DNA of 64,000 nt from an uncultured Bacteroidales bacterium (GCA_934667175.1 CAKULN010000012.1:1-64000); one strand, 5' to 3'. Numbered from the stretch's first letter, positions 15,301 through 24,652 are shown. The notes: generated by a model not told the origin, from the sequence alone. A program made the numbers and translations.

Positions 15301-17394
15301 TTGATGAGAACATTAAGAATTATCATGACGGCTGTGGCGCTGACATTCAGTGTCACAGCTTTCGCCGATGAAGGGATGTGGATGATCCAGGACATCAATG
15401 AGGCGTTGGAGAAGAACATGAGGGCGCGCGGTCTGAAGCTGGCCGCCAACGAGATCTACAATGACGAGGCTCCGGGGACCGCCGTGGCTGACGCCGTGGT
15501 GTCCATCGGATTCTATTGCACCGGAAGTGTGATCTCCGACCAGGGACTCATCATCACGAACCATCACTGCGCCTATTCAAACATCGCAAAACTCAGCACT
15601 CCCGAGCACAACTATCTGGAAGAAGGGTTCTGGGCCATGACAAGCGAGGAGGAGATTCCCATCGAGGGAGAGAAAGTATTCTTTCTAAAAAGAGTCTTCG
15701 ATGTCACCGAAGAGGTGAAAGGACTCACCAAGGAACTCCGGGCCGCAGGCAAGCCGTTCGGCGGCAGGAAGATCAGTGCGATGATGGAGGAGCGCTACAA
15801 CAAGGCCACAGGACTGGAATGCATACTAAGCGGCATGTGGGCTGGTGAGAAGTATTATATGTCCGTCTACAAGACCTACACCGACCTTAGGCTCGTCGCC
15901 GCACCGCCGCAGAGCATCGGCTACTTCGGAGGGAATCAGGACAACTGGAGGTGGCCTCGTCACAACTGCGACTTCACCATCTACAGGATCTACGAGGACG
16001 GAAAACCGGTGACGAGGGAGAAGAATCTGAAGATTTCTCTGAAGGGCTACAACCCAGGCTCGTTCACCATGGTCATCGGTTACCCTGGAAAAACTGACCG
16101 TTACGCTTCCTCCGCCGAGATCAACTTTCAGGAGAAAGTCAGCCTTCCAGTGTCAAACTCCATAAGAGGTGGCCAGATGGACATCATCCGCAAATGGATG
16201 GACGCCGACCCCCAAGTCAGGATGAAATACTCGGATTGGTTCTTCGCGCTGAGCAACGTGCAGGAAAACAACGACGGCATGGTCAAATGCTACAGGAGAT
16301 TCTGGGTAAAGGATGAGAAGATCGCCCAGGAGAGGGAAATGCAGAAATGGATCGACGCGGCTCCGAACCGGAAGGCGATGTGGGAGACTATGATCCCGGA
16401 TCTTGAGAAGGCATATTCAGAAACGGAAAGCATCGAGAGGGACAAGGTCTTCTACCGCGAGACCATGTTCCGCGGGACCTACATCAACCGCTACCTCATG
16501 CGCGCCGGGAATTCATCAAGTCTGGAGAAAGCCAAGGAAACCTTGAGGCAAGGACTCGCCCAGACCGACGCCAGAGTGGAAAAGGAGCTTTTGGAATATG
16601 CCTGCAAAGAGTATTTCGACAACCTCGAGTCCTACTATTTCGGCAAGTTCCAGAACAAGATGCTGGACCGTTTCGGAAGCGACTACAAGGCGATGGCTGA
16701 ATATCTTTGGAGCAGAAGCGTGATTTCGTCACAGGAAAGGGTTGACGGGATCAATTCGGTTGACGAGATCAAGAACGATCCGCTGCGGAGATTTCTGGCC
16801 GACACACCGATAACAGTCTTCAACGAGAGACATGGAGAGGCAGCCAAGAGACAGAAAGCCAACCAGTTGGAGAAAGAGTACAAGAAAGCCCTCTATTGGA
16901 TGAGACTGCACAAGGACGTGGAGCAGTACCCGGACGCGAACTCGACGATGCGCCTTTCATATGGGACCGTAGGTGGATTGCAACCGAATGACGGAATCGT
17001 GTACAACTGGTACACGACACCAGCCGGCATTCTGGAGAAATACGACCCGTCCGACCACGATTACGATCTCACCCTCAGACAGAAAACCCTGCTTGAGAAA
17101 GGAAAGTGGGGCCGGTGGGGCTTCACCCTTGACGGAAAGAGGAATTCGATGATCGTGGACTTCATGACCGACAATGACATCACTGGAGGAAACTCGGGCA
17201 GTCCGGTGCTGAACGCGAAAGGCGAGCTCATCGGATTGGCCTTCGACGGCAATCTCGAATCACTCGCCAGTGACGCCTCGTACACCGAGGGCTACAATAA
17301 ATGCATCAACACAGACATCCGTTATGTGATGTGGGTCCTTGACAAGTACGCCGGGATGAAGCGCATCATCAAAGAGCTGGAGTTCTGTAGATAG
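15301..17394 (+). CDS. S46 dipeptidyl-peptidase (DPP7-like)
   Basis: 697 residues with a signal peptide (cleavage near FADEG, residue 22). The S46 features are TNHHC (His88/His89, catalytic His), FGGNQDNWRWPRHNCDF (the catalytic Asp region) and GNSGSPV with the nucleophile Ser632. Family enzymes remove dipeptides from the N-terminus of oligopeptides in the periplasm. The position 18 residues after the Ser is Gly (FDGN); by comparison with the DPP7/DPP11 pair, Gly there fits the hydrophobic-preferring DPP7 type and Arg the acidic-preferring DPP11 type. It starts 5 bp after the M16 stop and ends with a strong terminator. Confidence 0.93.
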   Translation: MMRTLRIIMTAVALTFSVTAFADEGMWMIQDINEALEKNMRARGLKLAANEIYNDEAPGTAVADAVVSIGFYCTGSVISDQGLIITNHHCAYSNIAKLSTPEHNYLEEGFWAMTSEEEIPIEGEKVFFLKRVFDVTEEVKGLTKELRAAGKPFGGRKISAMMEERYNKATGLECILSGMWAGEKYYMSVYKTYTDLRLVAAPPQSIGYFGGNQDNWRWPRHNCDFTIYRIYEDGKPVTREKNLKISLKGYNPGSFTMVIGYPGKTDRYASSAEINFQEKVSLPVSNSIRGGQMDIIRKWMDADPQVRMKYSDWFFALSNVQENNDGMVKCYRRFWVKDEKIAQEREMQKWIDAAPNRKAMWETMIPDLEKAYSETESIERDKVFYRETMFRGTYINRYLMRAGNSSSLEKAKETLRQGLAQTDARVEKELLEYACKEYFDNLESYYFGKFQNKMLDRFGSDYKAMAEYLWSRSVISSQERVDGINSVDEIKNDPLRRFLADTPITVFNERHGEAAKRQKANQLEKEYKKALYWMRLHKDVEQYPDANSTMRLSYGTVGGLQPNDGIVYNWYTTPAGILEKYDPSDHDYDLTLRQKTLLEKGKWGRWGFTLDGKRNSMIVDFMTDNDITGGNSGSPVLNAKGELIGLAFDGNLESLASDASYTEGYNKCINTDIRYVMWVLDKYAGMKRIIKELEFCR

Positions 17395-17409
17395 GAACGT
17401 CCATAACTG

Positions 17410-17446
17410 AAAACAGGGTGGCAAAAGTGATTTTGCCACCCTGTTT
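17410..17446. terminator. Bidirectional intrinsic terminator
   Basis: A perfect 17-bp stem (AAAACAGGGTGGCAAAA with its complement) surrounds a GTGA/TCAC loop between the convergent S46 and clpB genes. The stem ends supply the T tract on either strand, so it can end both transcripts. Confidence 0.9.
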
Positions 17447-17460
17447 TCTTATCAAGCCTT

Positions 17461-19659
17461 TTATTTCTTCTTGTTGTTCAGGATAATCTGACCACCGGCC
17501 ACATCGACCTCGATGACGGAGTCCTTGTGGACTGTTCCGGCCAGAATCGCCTTCGCAAGCTGATTGACAAGCTCTCGCTGCATCAATCTCTTGATCGGAC
17601 GGGCACCGTATGCAGGATCGTAGCCAGTCGTGACCATGTGATCCTCAAAAGCCTTGGTGAACTCAATCGTGACACCCTCTTCAGCAAGTCTGTCGCGAAG
17701 CTGCTTCATCTGAATGTGAAGAATCTCACGGATGTCGTTCTGGGTCAACGGATCAAACATGATGATCTCATCGATACGGTTCAGGAATTCAGGTCTGACC
17801 GTGGTCTTGAGCACGTCCATCACCTTCTCCTTGCACTCATCCAAAAGCTCACGCCTTGTGGCTATCGCCCTCATCTCCTGAGTTGGATCAGCACCCGGCT
17901 GTCCCACGGCAGGAAGTCTGTCCATGTAGCCTTGGATGATGTCCGAGCCTACGTTTGAGGTCATGATCAGGATAGTGTTCTTGAAGTCCACCGTACGTCC
18001 CTTGTTGTCAGTCAGACGACCGTCGTCAAGAACCTGAAGCAGGACATTGAACACATCCGGATGCGCCTTTTCTATCTCATCCAGCAAGATGACGGAATAA
18101 GGTTTACGCCTTACAGCCTCGGTAAGCTGACCACCTTCATCATAACCGACGTATCCCGGAGGCGCTCCGACAAGACGGCTGACGGTATGACGTTCCTGAT
18201 ACTCACTCATGTCAATCCTCGTGATCATGTTCTCGTCGTTGAACAGGAACTCGGCGAGAGCCTTGGCAAGCTCGGTCTTACCGACACCAGTCGTTCCCAT
18301 GAAGAGGAACGAGCCGATAGGCCTTTTCTCGTTCGAAAGTCCGGCCCTGCTGCGACGAACCGCGTCAGCCACAGCCTGAATGGCCTGATCCTGACCGACA
18401 ACCCTCTTGTGCAATTCACTTTCGATGCGGAGAAGTTTCTCCTTCTCGCTCTCAAGCATCTTCTGCACAGGGATTCCGGTCCACTTGGCGACAACCTCGG
18501 CGATGTCCTGCGGCGTCACTGCCTCAGTGACAATAGGATCCTTGATCTCCGCCTGCTTCCGGGTCAGCTCGTCAATCTTCTTCTGAGCCTCGGCGATCTT
18601 GCCGTAGCGAAGTTCCGCGACCTTTCCATAGTCACCGGCCCTTTCGGCGGCCTGAGACTCTATCCTGTAGTCCTCAATCTTCTGACGCGCCTCCTGAAGT
18701 CCCGAAAGGATGCTTTTCTCATCATTCCAACGCTTCATCAAGGTCTCCCTCTCGGCCATCTTGTCGGAAAGTTCCTTCTGGATCTTCTCGGACTTCAAAG
18801 ATGTTCCCTCACGCTTGATGGCCTCCTTCTCGATCTCCAGCTGACGGATGTCGCTGTTCAGCTCGGCGATCGGCTCAGGGACGGAGTTCATCTCCAGACG
18901 AAGCTTTGAGGCGGCCTCGTCCACAAGGTCGATGGCCTTGTCCGGAAGGAATCTGTTCGTGATGTACCTATGGGAAAGATTGACCGCGGCGATCAACGCG
19001 TCATCCTCAATCTTGACACGGTGATGGTTTTCATATTTCTCCTTAAGACCTCTCAGTATGGCGATAGACTCTGCCGGTGTAGGCTCATCGACCAGAACCA
19101 TCTGGAAACGTCTCTCAAGAGCCTTGTCAGCCTCGAAGTACTTCTGATACTCGTCAAGGGTAGTGGAACCGATGGTCCTCAGCTCACCTCTGGCCAACGC
19201 AGGTTTAAGAATGTTCGAGGCATCCATCGCACCGGAAGAACGCCCGGCCCCCACAAGGGTGTGGATCTCATCAATGAACAGGATAATCTCTCCGGCGCTG
19301 TCAACGACTTCCTTGACAACCCCCTTAAGACGCTCCTCGAACTCGCCCTGGTACTTGGCGCCGGCGATCAAGGCACCCATGTCCAATGAATATACCTTCT
19401 TGCTCTTAAGGTTCTCCGGAACGTCGCCATCCACAATCTTCTGGGCTATGCCCTCCGAGATGGCTGTCTTACCGACACCCGGCTCACCTACAAGAATAGG
19501 GTTGTTCTTTGTTCTCCTGCTCAGAATCTGCAGGACCCTTCGGATCTCCTCATCCCTGCCGATGACAGGATCGAGTTTGCCTTTGGCGGCTTGTTCGTTG
19601 AGATCGACAGCGAACTTGGACAGAAACTCAAGTTTGTTGTTGCTATTGTTGTTTTCCAT
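17461..19659 (-). CDS. clpB: ClpB-type AAA+ disaggregase lacking the N-terminal Clp_N domain
   Basis: ClpB rescues aggregated proteins with DnaK by threading them through a hexamer. This copy has 732 residues against about 860 usual. It begins almost at the linker ([26 protein letters not shown]) and then has nucleotide domain 1 (Walker A GEPGVGKT, 58-65; FIDEIHTL), the coiled-coil middle domain (about 255-395) and nucleotide domain 2 ([18 protein letters not shown]), with a normal C-terminus. No Clp_N coding sequence is found upstream: the minus strand there holds the secG terminator. An AAAAGGAG stretch 12 bp before the ATG supports this start. It resembles the short ClpB isoform made from an internal start in other bacteria. 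Confidence 0.93.
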   Translation of the reverse strand: MENNNSNNKLEFLSKFAVDLNEQAAKGKLDPVIGRDEEIRRVLQILSRRTKNNPILVGEPGVGKTAISEGIAQKIVDGDVPENLKSKKVYSLDMGALIAGAKYQGEFEERLKGVVKEVVDSAGEIILFIDEIHTLVGAGRSSGAMDASNILKPALARGELRTIGSTTLDEYQKYFEADKALERRFQMVLVDEPTPAESIAILRGLKEKYENHHRVKIEDDALIAAVNLSHRYITNRFLPDKAIDLVDEAASKLRLEMNSVPEPIAELNSDIRQLEIEKEAIKREGTSLKSEKIQKELSDKMAERETLMKRWNDEKSILSGLQEARQKIEDYRIESQAAERAGDYGKVAELRYGKIAEAQKKIDELTRKQAEIKDPIVTEAVTPQDIAEVVAKWTGIPVQKMLESEKEKLLRIESELHKRVVGQDQAIQAVADAVRRSRAGLSNEKRPIGSFLFMGTTGVGKTELAKALAEFLFNDENMITRIDMSEYQERHTVSRLVGAPPGYVGYDEGGQLTEAVRRKPYSVILLDEIEKAHPDVFNVLLQVLDDGRLTDNKGRTVDFKNTILIMTSNVGSDIIQGYMDRLPAVGQPGADPTQEMRAIATRRELLDECKEKVMDVLKTTVRPEFLNRIDEIIMFDPLTQNDIREILHIQMKQLRDRLAEEGVTIEFTKAFEDHMVTTGYDPAYGARPIKRLMQRELVNQLAKAILAGTVHKDSVIEVDVAGGQIILNNKKK

Positions 19660-19730
19660 ATATTTAGATTTCTCCTTTTAAGTCTTAGGACACTTCCGCT
19701 CGCGGCCCGCGCCGGTTCACGTGACGGCAA

Positions 19731-19765
19731 ACAAAAAACCGTCCGGTCCGAAGACCAGACAGTTT
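19731..19765 (-). terminator. Intrinsic terminator after secG
   Basis: On the minus strand CTGTCTGGTC pairs imperfectly with GACCGGACGG around a TTCG tetraloop, followed by TTTTTTG. It ends the sigma54 regulator-lptE-TPR-secG transcript and separates it from clpB. Confidence 0.8.
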
Positions 19766-19810
19766 GAAGTCAAATTATGTTCCACAGCCCGAAGGCTGAC
19801 AAAATGTCAG

Positions 19811-20158
19811 TTACTCCGCATTGGAATCCGCAGGAGCTTCCTGAGCCGGGTTAGCCTGCTGTACAGGAGCTGACGGGAACTCTGGCTGTGACGCGGTGTT
19901 CTCGATCTTCTCTGTCACGTCAACAACTGACACCGCCGTCCTTGTGGTGAACGAAGTGATGATGGAGACGACAAGGATGAAAGTGACAAGACCCCAGGAA
20001 ACCTTCTCGAGGATGTCGGCGGTCTGTCTTACGCCAAGAGTCTGGTTGGCTGAAGTAAAGTTACTGGCCATTCCCTGTCCCTTGCCGTTCTGAAGCAGCA
20101 CGACGAGGATAAGAAGGATCGCCGCGATGACAATAAAAACTGTTAGGAATGTAAACAT
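19811..20158 (-). CDS. secG: SecG subunit of the protein translocase
   Basis: 115 residues. Two membrane segments (about 1-21, FLTVFIVIAAILLILVVLLQ, and 52-72, VSWGLVTFILVVSIITSF) flank the conserved loop NGKGQGMASNFT and 'LGVRQTADILEK'. The C-terminal tail is Pro/Gln/Ala-rich and poorly conserved. SecG assists SecYEG-mediated export. It starts 11 bp after the TPR gene and belongs to the same operon; secE lies elsewhere in this window (36380). Confidence 0.93.
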   Translation of the reverse strand: MFTFLTVFIVIAAILLILVVLLQNGKGQGMASNFTSANQTLGVRQTADILEKVSWGLVTFILVVSIITSFTTRTAVSVVDVTEKIENTASQPEFPSAPVQQANPAQEAPADSNAE

Positions 20159-20169
20159 ATTCTTTAATT

Positions 20170-21006
20170 TTAATTTTCCTGTTGCAATTTCTCAATAAGG
20201 GATGCAAAGTAAGCACTTTTTTCCGGATATCGCAAGATAAGTCGGGAATAAATCTTCTTTGCCTCAGCAAAATAGCCTTGATCGGCGTAGATCGCGGCCA
20301 ATGTCTCTGTGCAGAATCCGAACTCCGGGTCTTCCCAACGATGTCCCTCTGGGTCATCGTAGCGTTCGGACCTGAAGCGTGAGAAAACGTTGTCCTCATC
20401 CTTTTTCACGGCGGCATACTGCTCGGGGGAAAAGAAATCCCCTCCCGCGACACGCACTGTGCGGTGATAAGGCACTGGGTTGGGCTGTGAGTTTGATTGT
20501 GGCGCTTCGGGCGCTTCGACAGGCTCAGCGACCGAAGAAGAAAGCCCAGCGACCGAAGAAGAAAGCCCAGCGACCGAAGAAGAAAGCTCTGAGACCGAAG
20601 TGGAAAGCCCAGCGGCTGAAGAAGAAAGCTCTGAGATCGAAGAGGAAGATCCAGCGGCTGAAGTGGAAGGTCCAGCGACCGAAGTGGAAGGTCCCTGAGC
20701 TTGTCGAAGGGCCTCCGCCTGCCGAAGCGACTTTTCAGGCCTTATATATTCCTTGATAAGACGCTCCACATCCTTGTCGGAATAGTCCCCCTTGCGAGTG
20801 GCGCGCATTATGTCCCAGATCAACGTACGGGAAGCGACGTACATGGCCGCGTCCGAATACTGCGCCTCCCCCCACTCGCTTCCTCCCACCTTGGCCATCC
20901 TGGCACACAACTCTTTACGGGCACCGCCAAACCAGGGATAAACGTTGATGACCCCGGTCAACTCGTCCATAGTCAAAGACTGGAGATTCTTTTTGACTTC
21001 CTCCAT
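20170..21006 (-). CDS. TPR-like conserved protein with repeat-derived Ser-rich linker
   Basis: 278 residues. The N-terminal ~95 residues (LTMDELTGVINVYPWFGGARKELCARM) and the C-terminal ~60 (CTETLAAIYADQGYFAEAKKIYSRLILRYPEKSAYFASLIEKL, one TPR hairpin) are the parts conserved next to secG in Bacteroidales. Between them, residues about 100-165 are low complexity, built from seven-residue units of the type LSSSVAG. The DNA here is a REP-like repeat (20511-20710) with eight 21-bp units, so the linker was created by repeat expansion that kept the frame. No signal peptide is visible; it is likely cytoplasmic. Function unknown. It starts 3 bp after lptE. Confidence 0.82.
   Translation of the reverse strand: MEEVKKNLQSLTMDELTGVINVYPWFGGARKELCARMAKVGGSEWGEAQYSDAAMYVASRTLIWDIMRATRKGDYSDKDVERLIKEYIRPEKSLRQAEALRQAQGPSTSVAGPSTSAAGSSSSISELSSSAAGLSTSVSELSSSVAGLSSSVAGLSSSVAEPVEAPEAPQSNSQPNPVPYHRTVRVAGGDFFSPEQYAAVKKDEDNVFSRFRSERYDDPEGHRWEDPEFGFCTETLAAIYADQGYFAEAKKIYSRLILRYPEKSAYFASLIEKLQQEN
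20511..20710. repeat. REP-like element expanded as eight 21-bp units inside a gene
   Basis: The left edge is the REP core GCTTCGACAGGCTCAGC (from 20513). From 20526 to 20693 follow eight units of 21 bp derived from CAGCGACCGAAGAAGAAAGC. The right edge is the inverted half CCTGAGCTTGTCGAAGG (20694-20710). Units 1-3 are nearly identical and units 4-8 have diverged. Confidence 0.85.
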
Positions 21007-21009
21007 ACC

Positions 21010-21531
21010 CTACCACTGAGCCACACTTGCGTTGAACATATCCTCGACCAATTTGTCGATTATCTCCTGGCAAAGGGTAGATTCGACAGCATCCAAGGAA
21101 TTGGTGGAATCGTAGTCCGAATATGCCGAGAAATTCTTCTCGAAATCATCCTCTGGATACTTCCGGTTGGTGAACTTAAGTTTCACAGTGACCGTGAGAC
21201 GGTTCTGCGCGGCCACCTCGTTGGCCGTCACCGCCGCGGCCCTGACCTCATAGCCGGTGACCTCGCCCTGAAGTTCCAGATCCCCGTCCATGTCGACCTG
21301 TTCCAGTTTGGTAAGCTTGCGGAACTTGTCCCTCATGGCTTCCGTCAGGTCATTGCTGAGATTAGGATTGACCTTGAGGGCCTTATATTCAAAATAATTG
21401 ATCGTCACCGTCTTGACATCCGCCTGGATGGAAGTCCCGGAAAACGAGTAATTGACAATGGAGCAGCCGCCAAGAACCGCGGCCGCCAGCAAAACCAAGG
21501 CGGCGATGCACTTTTTAATATTCATTCTCAT
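21010..21531 (-). CDS. lptE: LptE-like LPS assembly lipoprotein
   Basis: 173 residues with a lipoprotein signal ending GGC (Cys23). The mature start NYSFSGTSIQADVKTVTINYFEYKA is characteristic of the LptE family of Bacteroidetes, which supports the LptD barrel in placing lipopolysaccharide in the outer leaflet. The C-terminal part (AEYSDYDS...EIIDKLVEDMFNASVAQW) forms the helical end. Its ATG overlaps the stop of the sigma54-regulator gene (ATGA), showing coupled translation. Confidence 0.9.
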   Translation of the reverse strand: MRMNIKKCIAALVLLAAAVLGGCSIVNYSFSGTSIQADVKTVTINYFEYKALKVNPNLSNDLTEAMRDKFRKLTKLEQVDMDGDLELQGEVTGYEVRAAAVTANEVAAQNRLTVTVKLKFTNRKYPEDDFEKNFSAYSDYDSTNSLDAVESTLCQEIIDKLVEDMFNASVAQW

Positions 21532-22781
21532 TCCGGCTTTGAGTCAAGGTGATACTTTTCTATCCAACGATATAGGGTCCGCTCGGAGATGCCCACCTCC
21601 TGGGCGGCGAGTTTACGATTGCCACCGTGCTTCTCCAAGGCCTTCACGATCATCTCCAGATTAGATTTCTTCAATGAAAGATCCTGATGCTTAGGCTCTT
21701 CCGCACGAATGTCTACAACCTTGCCGATCTCTCCGCTTGTGACAGGGGCTCCTAGCCCCTGCCATTCCGCCTCCTCCTGCTCCTGAGACGGGTGCAGCGC
21801 AGGCTGAAGGGCCGGAACGTGGTCAGGCATGGAATCCAACCTCGCCTTCAAGCGGTCGACCTCCTGCTTAAGGTCAAAGAGCGCCTTGATGATCATCTGT
21901 TTGTCGGAATCAGGCATATTCTGGCCACCGGCCGGCTCTGACGCCATGACAGGAAGAAGTGTGGTCTCTTCCTTGGGCATGTAGAGAGCCAACGTCTTCG
22001 AATCGACCACGCACTTCTCCGACATCCTGGAAAGTTTTTCTGACTCCAACGCCGTGACGGTCTCGGCTATATTCTTGAGCTGGCGGATGTTGCCCGGCCA
22101 ACGATAGTTTATCAGCATGTCGATCGCATCGTTGGTCAAGGAAACTTTCCCCATGCCGTACTTCTCCGAGAAATCGGACGTGAACTTTCTGAACAACAGG
22201 TAGATGTCCTCTTTCCGCTCCCGCAGCGCCGGCATGAGTATCTGGATGGCGTTGAGCCTATAATACAGGTCCTCCCTGAACTTTCCCTTTCCGACCGCAT
22301 AGAGCAGGTTGACATTAGTGGCCGCTATGACCCTGACATCCGTCTTCTGGACCTTTGATGAACCGACCTTGATGAACTCTCCGCTTTGCAGGACCCTCAG
22401 CAGCTTCGCCTGCGAGGCCATAGGCAACTCACCGATCTCGTCCAGAAAAAGTGTCCCCCCGTCAGCCTCCTCGAAATAGCCTTTCCTTGTTTCTATCGCC
22501 CCGGTGAAAGAGCCCTTCTCGTGACCGAACAACTCGGAATCAATTGTCCCTTCCGGAATGGCGCCGCAGTTTACGGCAAAGTATTTGCTGGTCTTGCGAA
22601 GGCTGTTCTGATGTATGATCTTTGGAATATTCTCCTTGCCGACACCGCTTTCACCGGTGACAAGGACAGTAAGGTCTGTCGGGGCGACGGCGACGGCCGT
22701 CTCCAGAGCCCTGTTTAGGGCGGCGTCGTTACCGACGATGTCGTACTTGTTTTTAAGTCTTTGCAGTTCTTGTGAGTCCAT
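21528..22781 (-). CDS. Sigma54-dependent transcriptional activator without a sensor domain
   Basis: 417 residues. The AAA+ domain begins almost at residue 12: Walker A GESGVGKE (43-50), the sigma54-contact loop GSFTGA (90-95, usual form GAFTGA), Walker B LFLDEI (111-116) and the arginine-finger region REDLYYRLN. A Fis-type helix-turn-helix occupies the C-terminus (LEMIVKALEKHGGNRKLAAQEVGISERTLYRW). No receiver or GAF domain precedes the ATPase, so activity is probably controlled by another protein or by expression. Targets are unknown. It is the first gene of the lptE-TPR-secG operon; a TAACTTTG box (22802-22809) upstream is a possible -7 element. Confidence 0.92.
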   Translation of the reverse strand: MDSQELQRLKNKYDIVGNDAALNRALETAVAVAPTDLTVLVTGESGVGKENIPKIIHQNSLRKTSKYFAVNCGAIPEGTIDSELFGHEKGSFTGAIETRKGYFEEADGGTLFLDEIGELPMASQAKLLRVLQSGEFIKVGSSKVQKTDVRVIAATNVNLLYAVGKGKFREDLYYRLNAIQILMPALRERKEDIYLLFRKFTSDFSEKYGMGKVSLTNDAIDMLINYRWPGNIRQLKNIAETVTALESEKLSRMSEKCVVDSKTLALYMPKEETTLLPVMASEPAGGQNMPDSDKQMIIKALFDLKQEVDRLKARLDSMPDHVPALQPALHPSQEQEEAEWQGLGAPVTSGEIGKVVDIRAEEPKHQDLSLKKSNLEMIVKALEKHGGNRKLAAQEVGISERTLYRWIEKYHLDSKPE

Positions 22782-22876
22782 AGTATTTGCTCAGAGTTTG
22801 GCAAAGTTAACAAAATAATAATTATCTTTGTACATTTGTTAATGGCATTGGAATGCAATCTTTAATCATTAGTAAT

Positions 22877-24526
22877 ATGAAAAAGACACTCAAACTTTTT
22901 GCTGCGGCCCTCATCGGGATGGCCGCAGTCGCCTGCTCTTCAGCCGAGAAAATGGCTGAACTTGCTGACAATGTGACCGTAAAGTGCGACCCTGCGGTTC
23001 TGGAGTGTGTGGCCGGCAACATTGACGCCACTGTCACCGTGACCTATCCGGAGAAGTACTTCCATCCGAAGGCCATTCTTGAGGTCACTCCTGTACTCGT
23101 GTATGACGGAGGCGAGGTCAAGATGACTCCATTCATGTACCAAGGCGAGAAGGTCAAGGACAACTACAAGGTTGTGGCCAAGGCCGGCGGCACCGTGACT
23201 GAAAAGGTTCACTTCGACTATGTGAAAGGCATGGAGCAGTCTCATCTTGAGCTCCGTGGCATCGCCAAGTACAAGAACAAGGCTTATAAGCTTCCTGTAA
23301 AGAAGGTCGCTGACGGTGTCAACACGACTTATATGCTCGTGAAAGGTGCCGGACAGGTTCCTTTCAAGGCTGACGGTTATCAGGCCGTCCTCCAGCAGAC
23401 CGCAGAGGGACAGATCCTCTACAACATCAACTCTGCCGACGTTCAGTCAAAGCAGCTCAAAGGCCAGTCCATCAAGGATTTCCAGAGCGCTCTTGAGGAG
23501 ATCAAGGCCAACGAGAGGAAGACCCTCGTGGGCACAGAGGTTGTCGCCTACGCTTCACCTGACGGTGGCGAAAAGCTTAACAACACCCTTTCCGAGAAGC
23601 GTTCGAAGTCAGCCGACAAGGCTTGGGACAAGGTGATGAAGGGCAAGGATGTCGCCGACCCTGAGGTCAAGAGCATCGGCCAGGACTGGGAAGGCTTCCA
23701 GGAGCTCGTTCAGAACTCTGACATCGAGGACAAGGATCTTATCCTCCGAGTCCTTTCCATGTACAGCGACCCGGCCGTACGTGAGAGCGAGATCAAGAAT
23801 ATGTCTTCTGTCTACACCGAGCTTAAGAGCGGTATCCTCCCTGAACTTCGCCGCGCGAGATTCATCGCCAACGTTGAGTTCAAGAACTACACGGCCGAAG
23901 AGCTTGCCGAGCTGGTTGACAACAACATCGACATCCTTGATGAACCGGCTCTTCTCCACGCCGCCGCCCTCAACAAGAACCTCGACGGCAAGGTTAAGCT
24001 CTACAACAAGGCCATCAACAAGTACGACAGCGACAAGGCAAGGTTCAATCTCGCCGTGGCTTACCTCAACGCAGGTGACGTCAAGAAGGCAGAGAAAGCT
24101 TTCGCGAGCGTCCAGACTAAGGATGCCGACCTCACCAACGCTCTTGGTGTGATCGCACTTCGCAAGGGTGACTACCAGACAGCCGCCAAGAACTTCAAGA
24201 AGGCCGGCACAGACGCCGCCAAGGCCAATCTGGGCGTTGTAGACATCCTTACAGGCGACTACGACAAGGCTGTTCAGGATCTCAAGGACGTCAAGGGCTG
24301 CTGCCACAACACAGTTCTCGCCTACATCCTCACCGACCAGCTTGACAAGGCATCCAAGGCAGCTCACTGCAAGGACGCCAAGGTTGACTACCTCAGAGCC
24401 ATCATCGCCGCCCGTCAGGGCAACTTCGATCAGGTCAAGACCTGGCTCGATTCTGTCGCCAAGAAAGACAAGGCTCTTGCCGAGCAGGCTACCAAGGACA
24501 TTGAGTTCGCAGAGTATTACAAGTAA
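22877..24526 (+). CDS. Lipoprotein with OmpA-like middle region and TPR repeats
   Basis: 549 residues from the ATG at 22877 (MKKTLKLFAAALIG), which gives a lipobox VAC (Cys20); eight more residues are possible upstream. Residues about 35-180 are beta-rich, residues about 190-290 contain 'EVVAYASPDGGEKLNNTLSEKRSKSADKAW', which resembles the 'ASPDG..N..LSERRA' core of OmpA-type peptidoglycan-binding domains, and residues about 360-549 form TPR-like helices (NLAVAYLNAGDVKKAEKAFASVQ). It is probably a periplasmic envelope protein; its task is unknown. Codon use is strongly biased (AAG, GAC), suggesting high expression. A TATCTTTG box at 22823-22830 with TTTG 22 bp upstream is a possible promoter. 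Confidence 0.8.
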   Translation: MKKTLKLFAAALIGMAAVACSSAEKMAELADNVTVKCDPAVLECVAGNIDATVTVTYPEKYFHPKAILEVTPVLVYDGGEVKMTPFMYQGEKVKDNYKVVAKAGGTVTEKVHFDYVKGMEQSHLELRGIAKYKNKAYKLPVKKVADGVNTTYMLVKGAGQVPFKADGYQAVLQQTAEGQILYNINSADVQSKQLKGQSIKDFQSALEEIKANERKTLVGTEVVAYASPDGGEKLNNTLSEKRSKSADKAWDKVMKGKDVADPEVKSIGQDWEGFQELVQNSDIEDKDLILRVLSMYSDPAVRESEIKNMSSVYTELKSGILPELRRARFIANVEFKNYTAEELAELVDNNIDILDEPALLHAAALNKNLDGKVKLYNKAINKYDSDKARFNLAVAYLNAGDVKKAEKAFASVQTKDADLTNALGVIALRKGDYQTAAKNFKKAGTDAAKANLGVVDILTGDYDKAVQDLKDVKGCCHNTVLAYILTDQLDKASKAAHCKDAKVDYLRAIIAARQGNFDQVKTWLDSVAKKDKALAEQATKDIEFAEYYK

Positions 24527-24552
24527 TACTGACTCAAAACAAAACAGCAATA

Positions 24553-24585
24553 AAGAGGATGGCCAATTGGCCATCCTCTTCTTTT
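24553..24585 (+). terminator. Intrinsic terminator
   Basis: AAGAGGATGGCC-AATT-GGCCATCCTCTT is a perfect palindromic stem followed by CTTTT, 27 bp past the stop codon of the TPR lipoprotein. The AAAG on the other side could also serve the minus strand. Confidence 0.85.
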
Positions 24586-24652
24586 ATATACCACGCTGAC
24601 TTCGTGACAGCCCTAATGGGCTTGGAGAAAGGGATCCCCCGCGACGGGAATA

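Noticed and set aside
20379..20756. Lys-rich tandem-repeat open frame on the plus strand
   Set aside because: It is the opposite-strand reading of the 21-bp array inside the TPR gene; the minus strand has conserved ends on both sides of the repeat.
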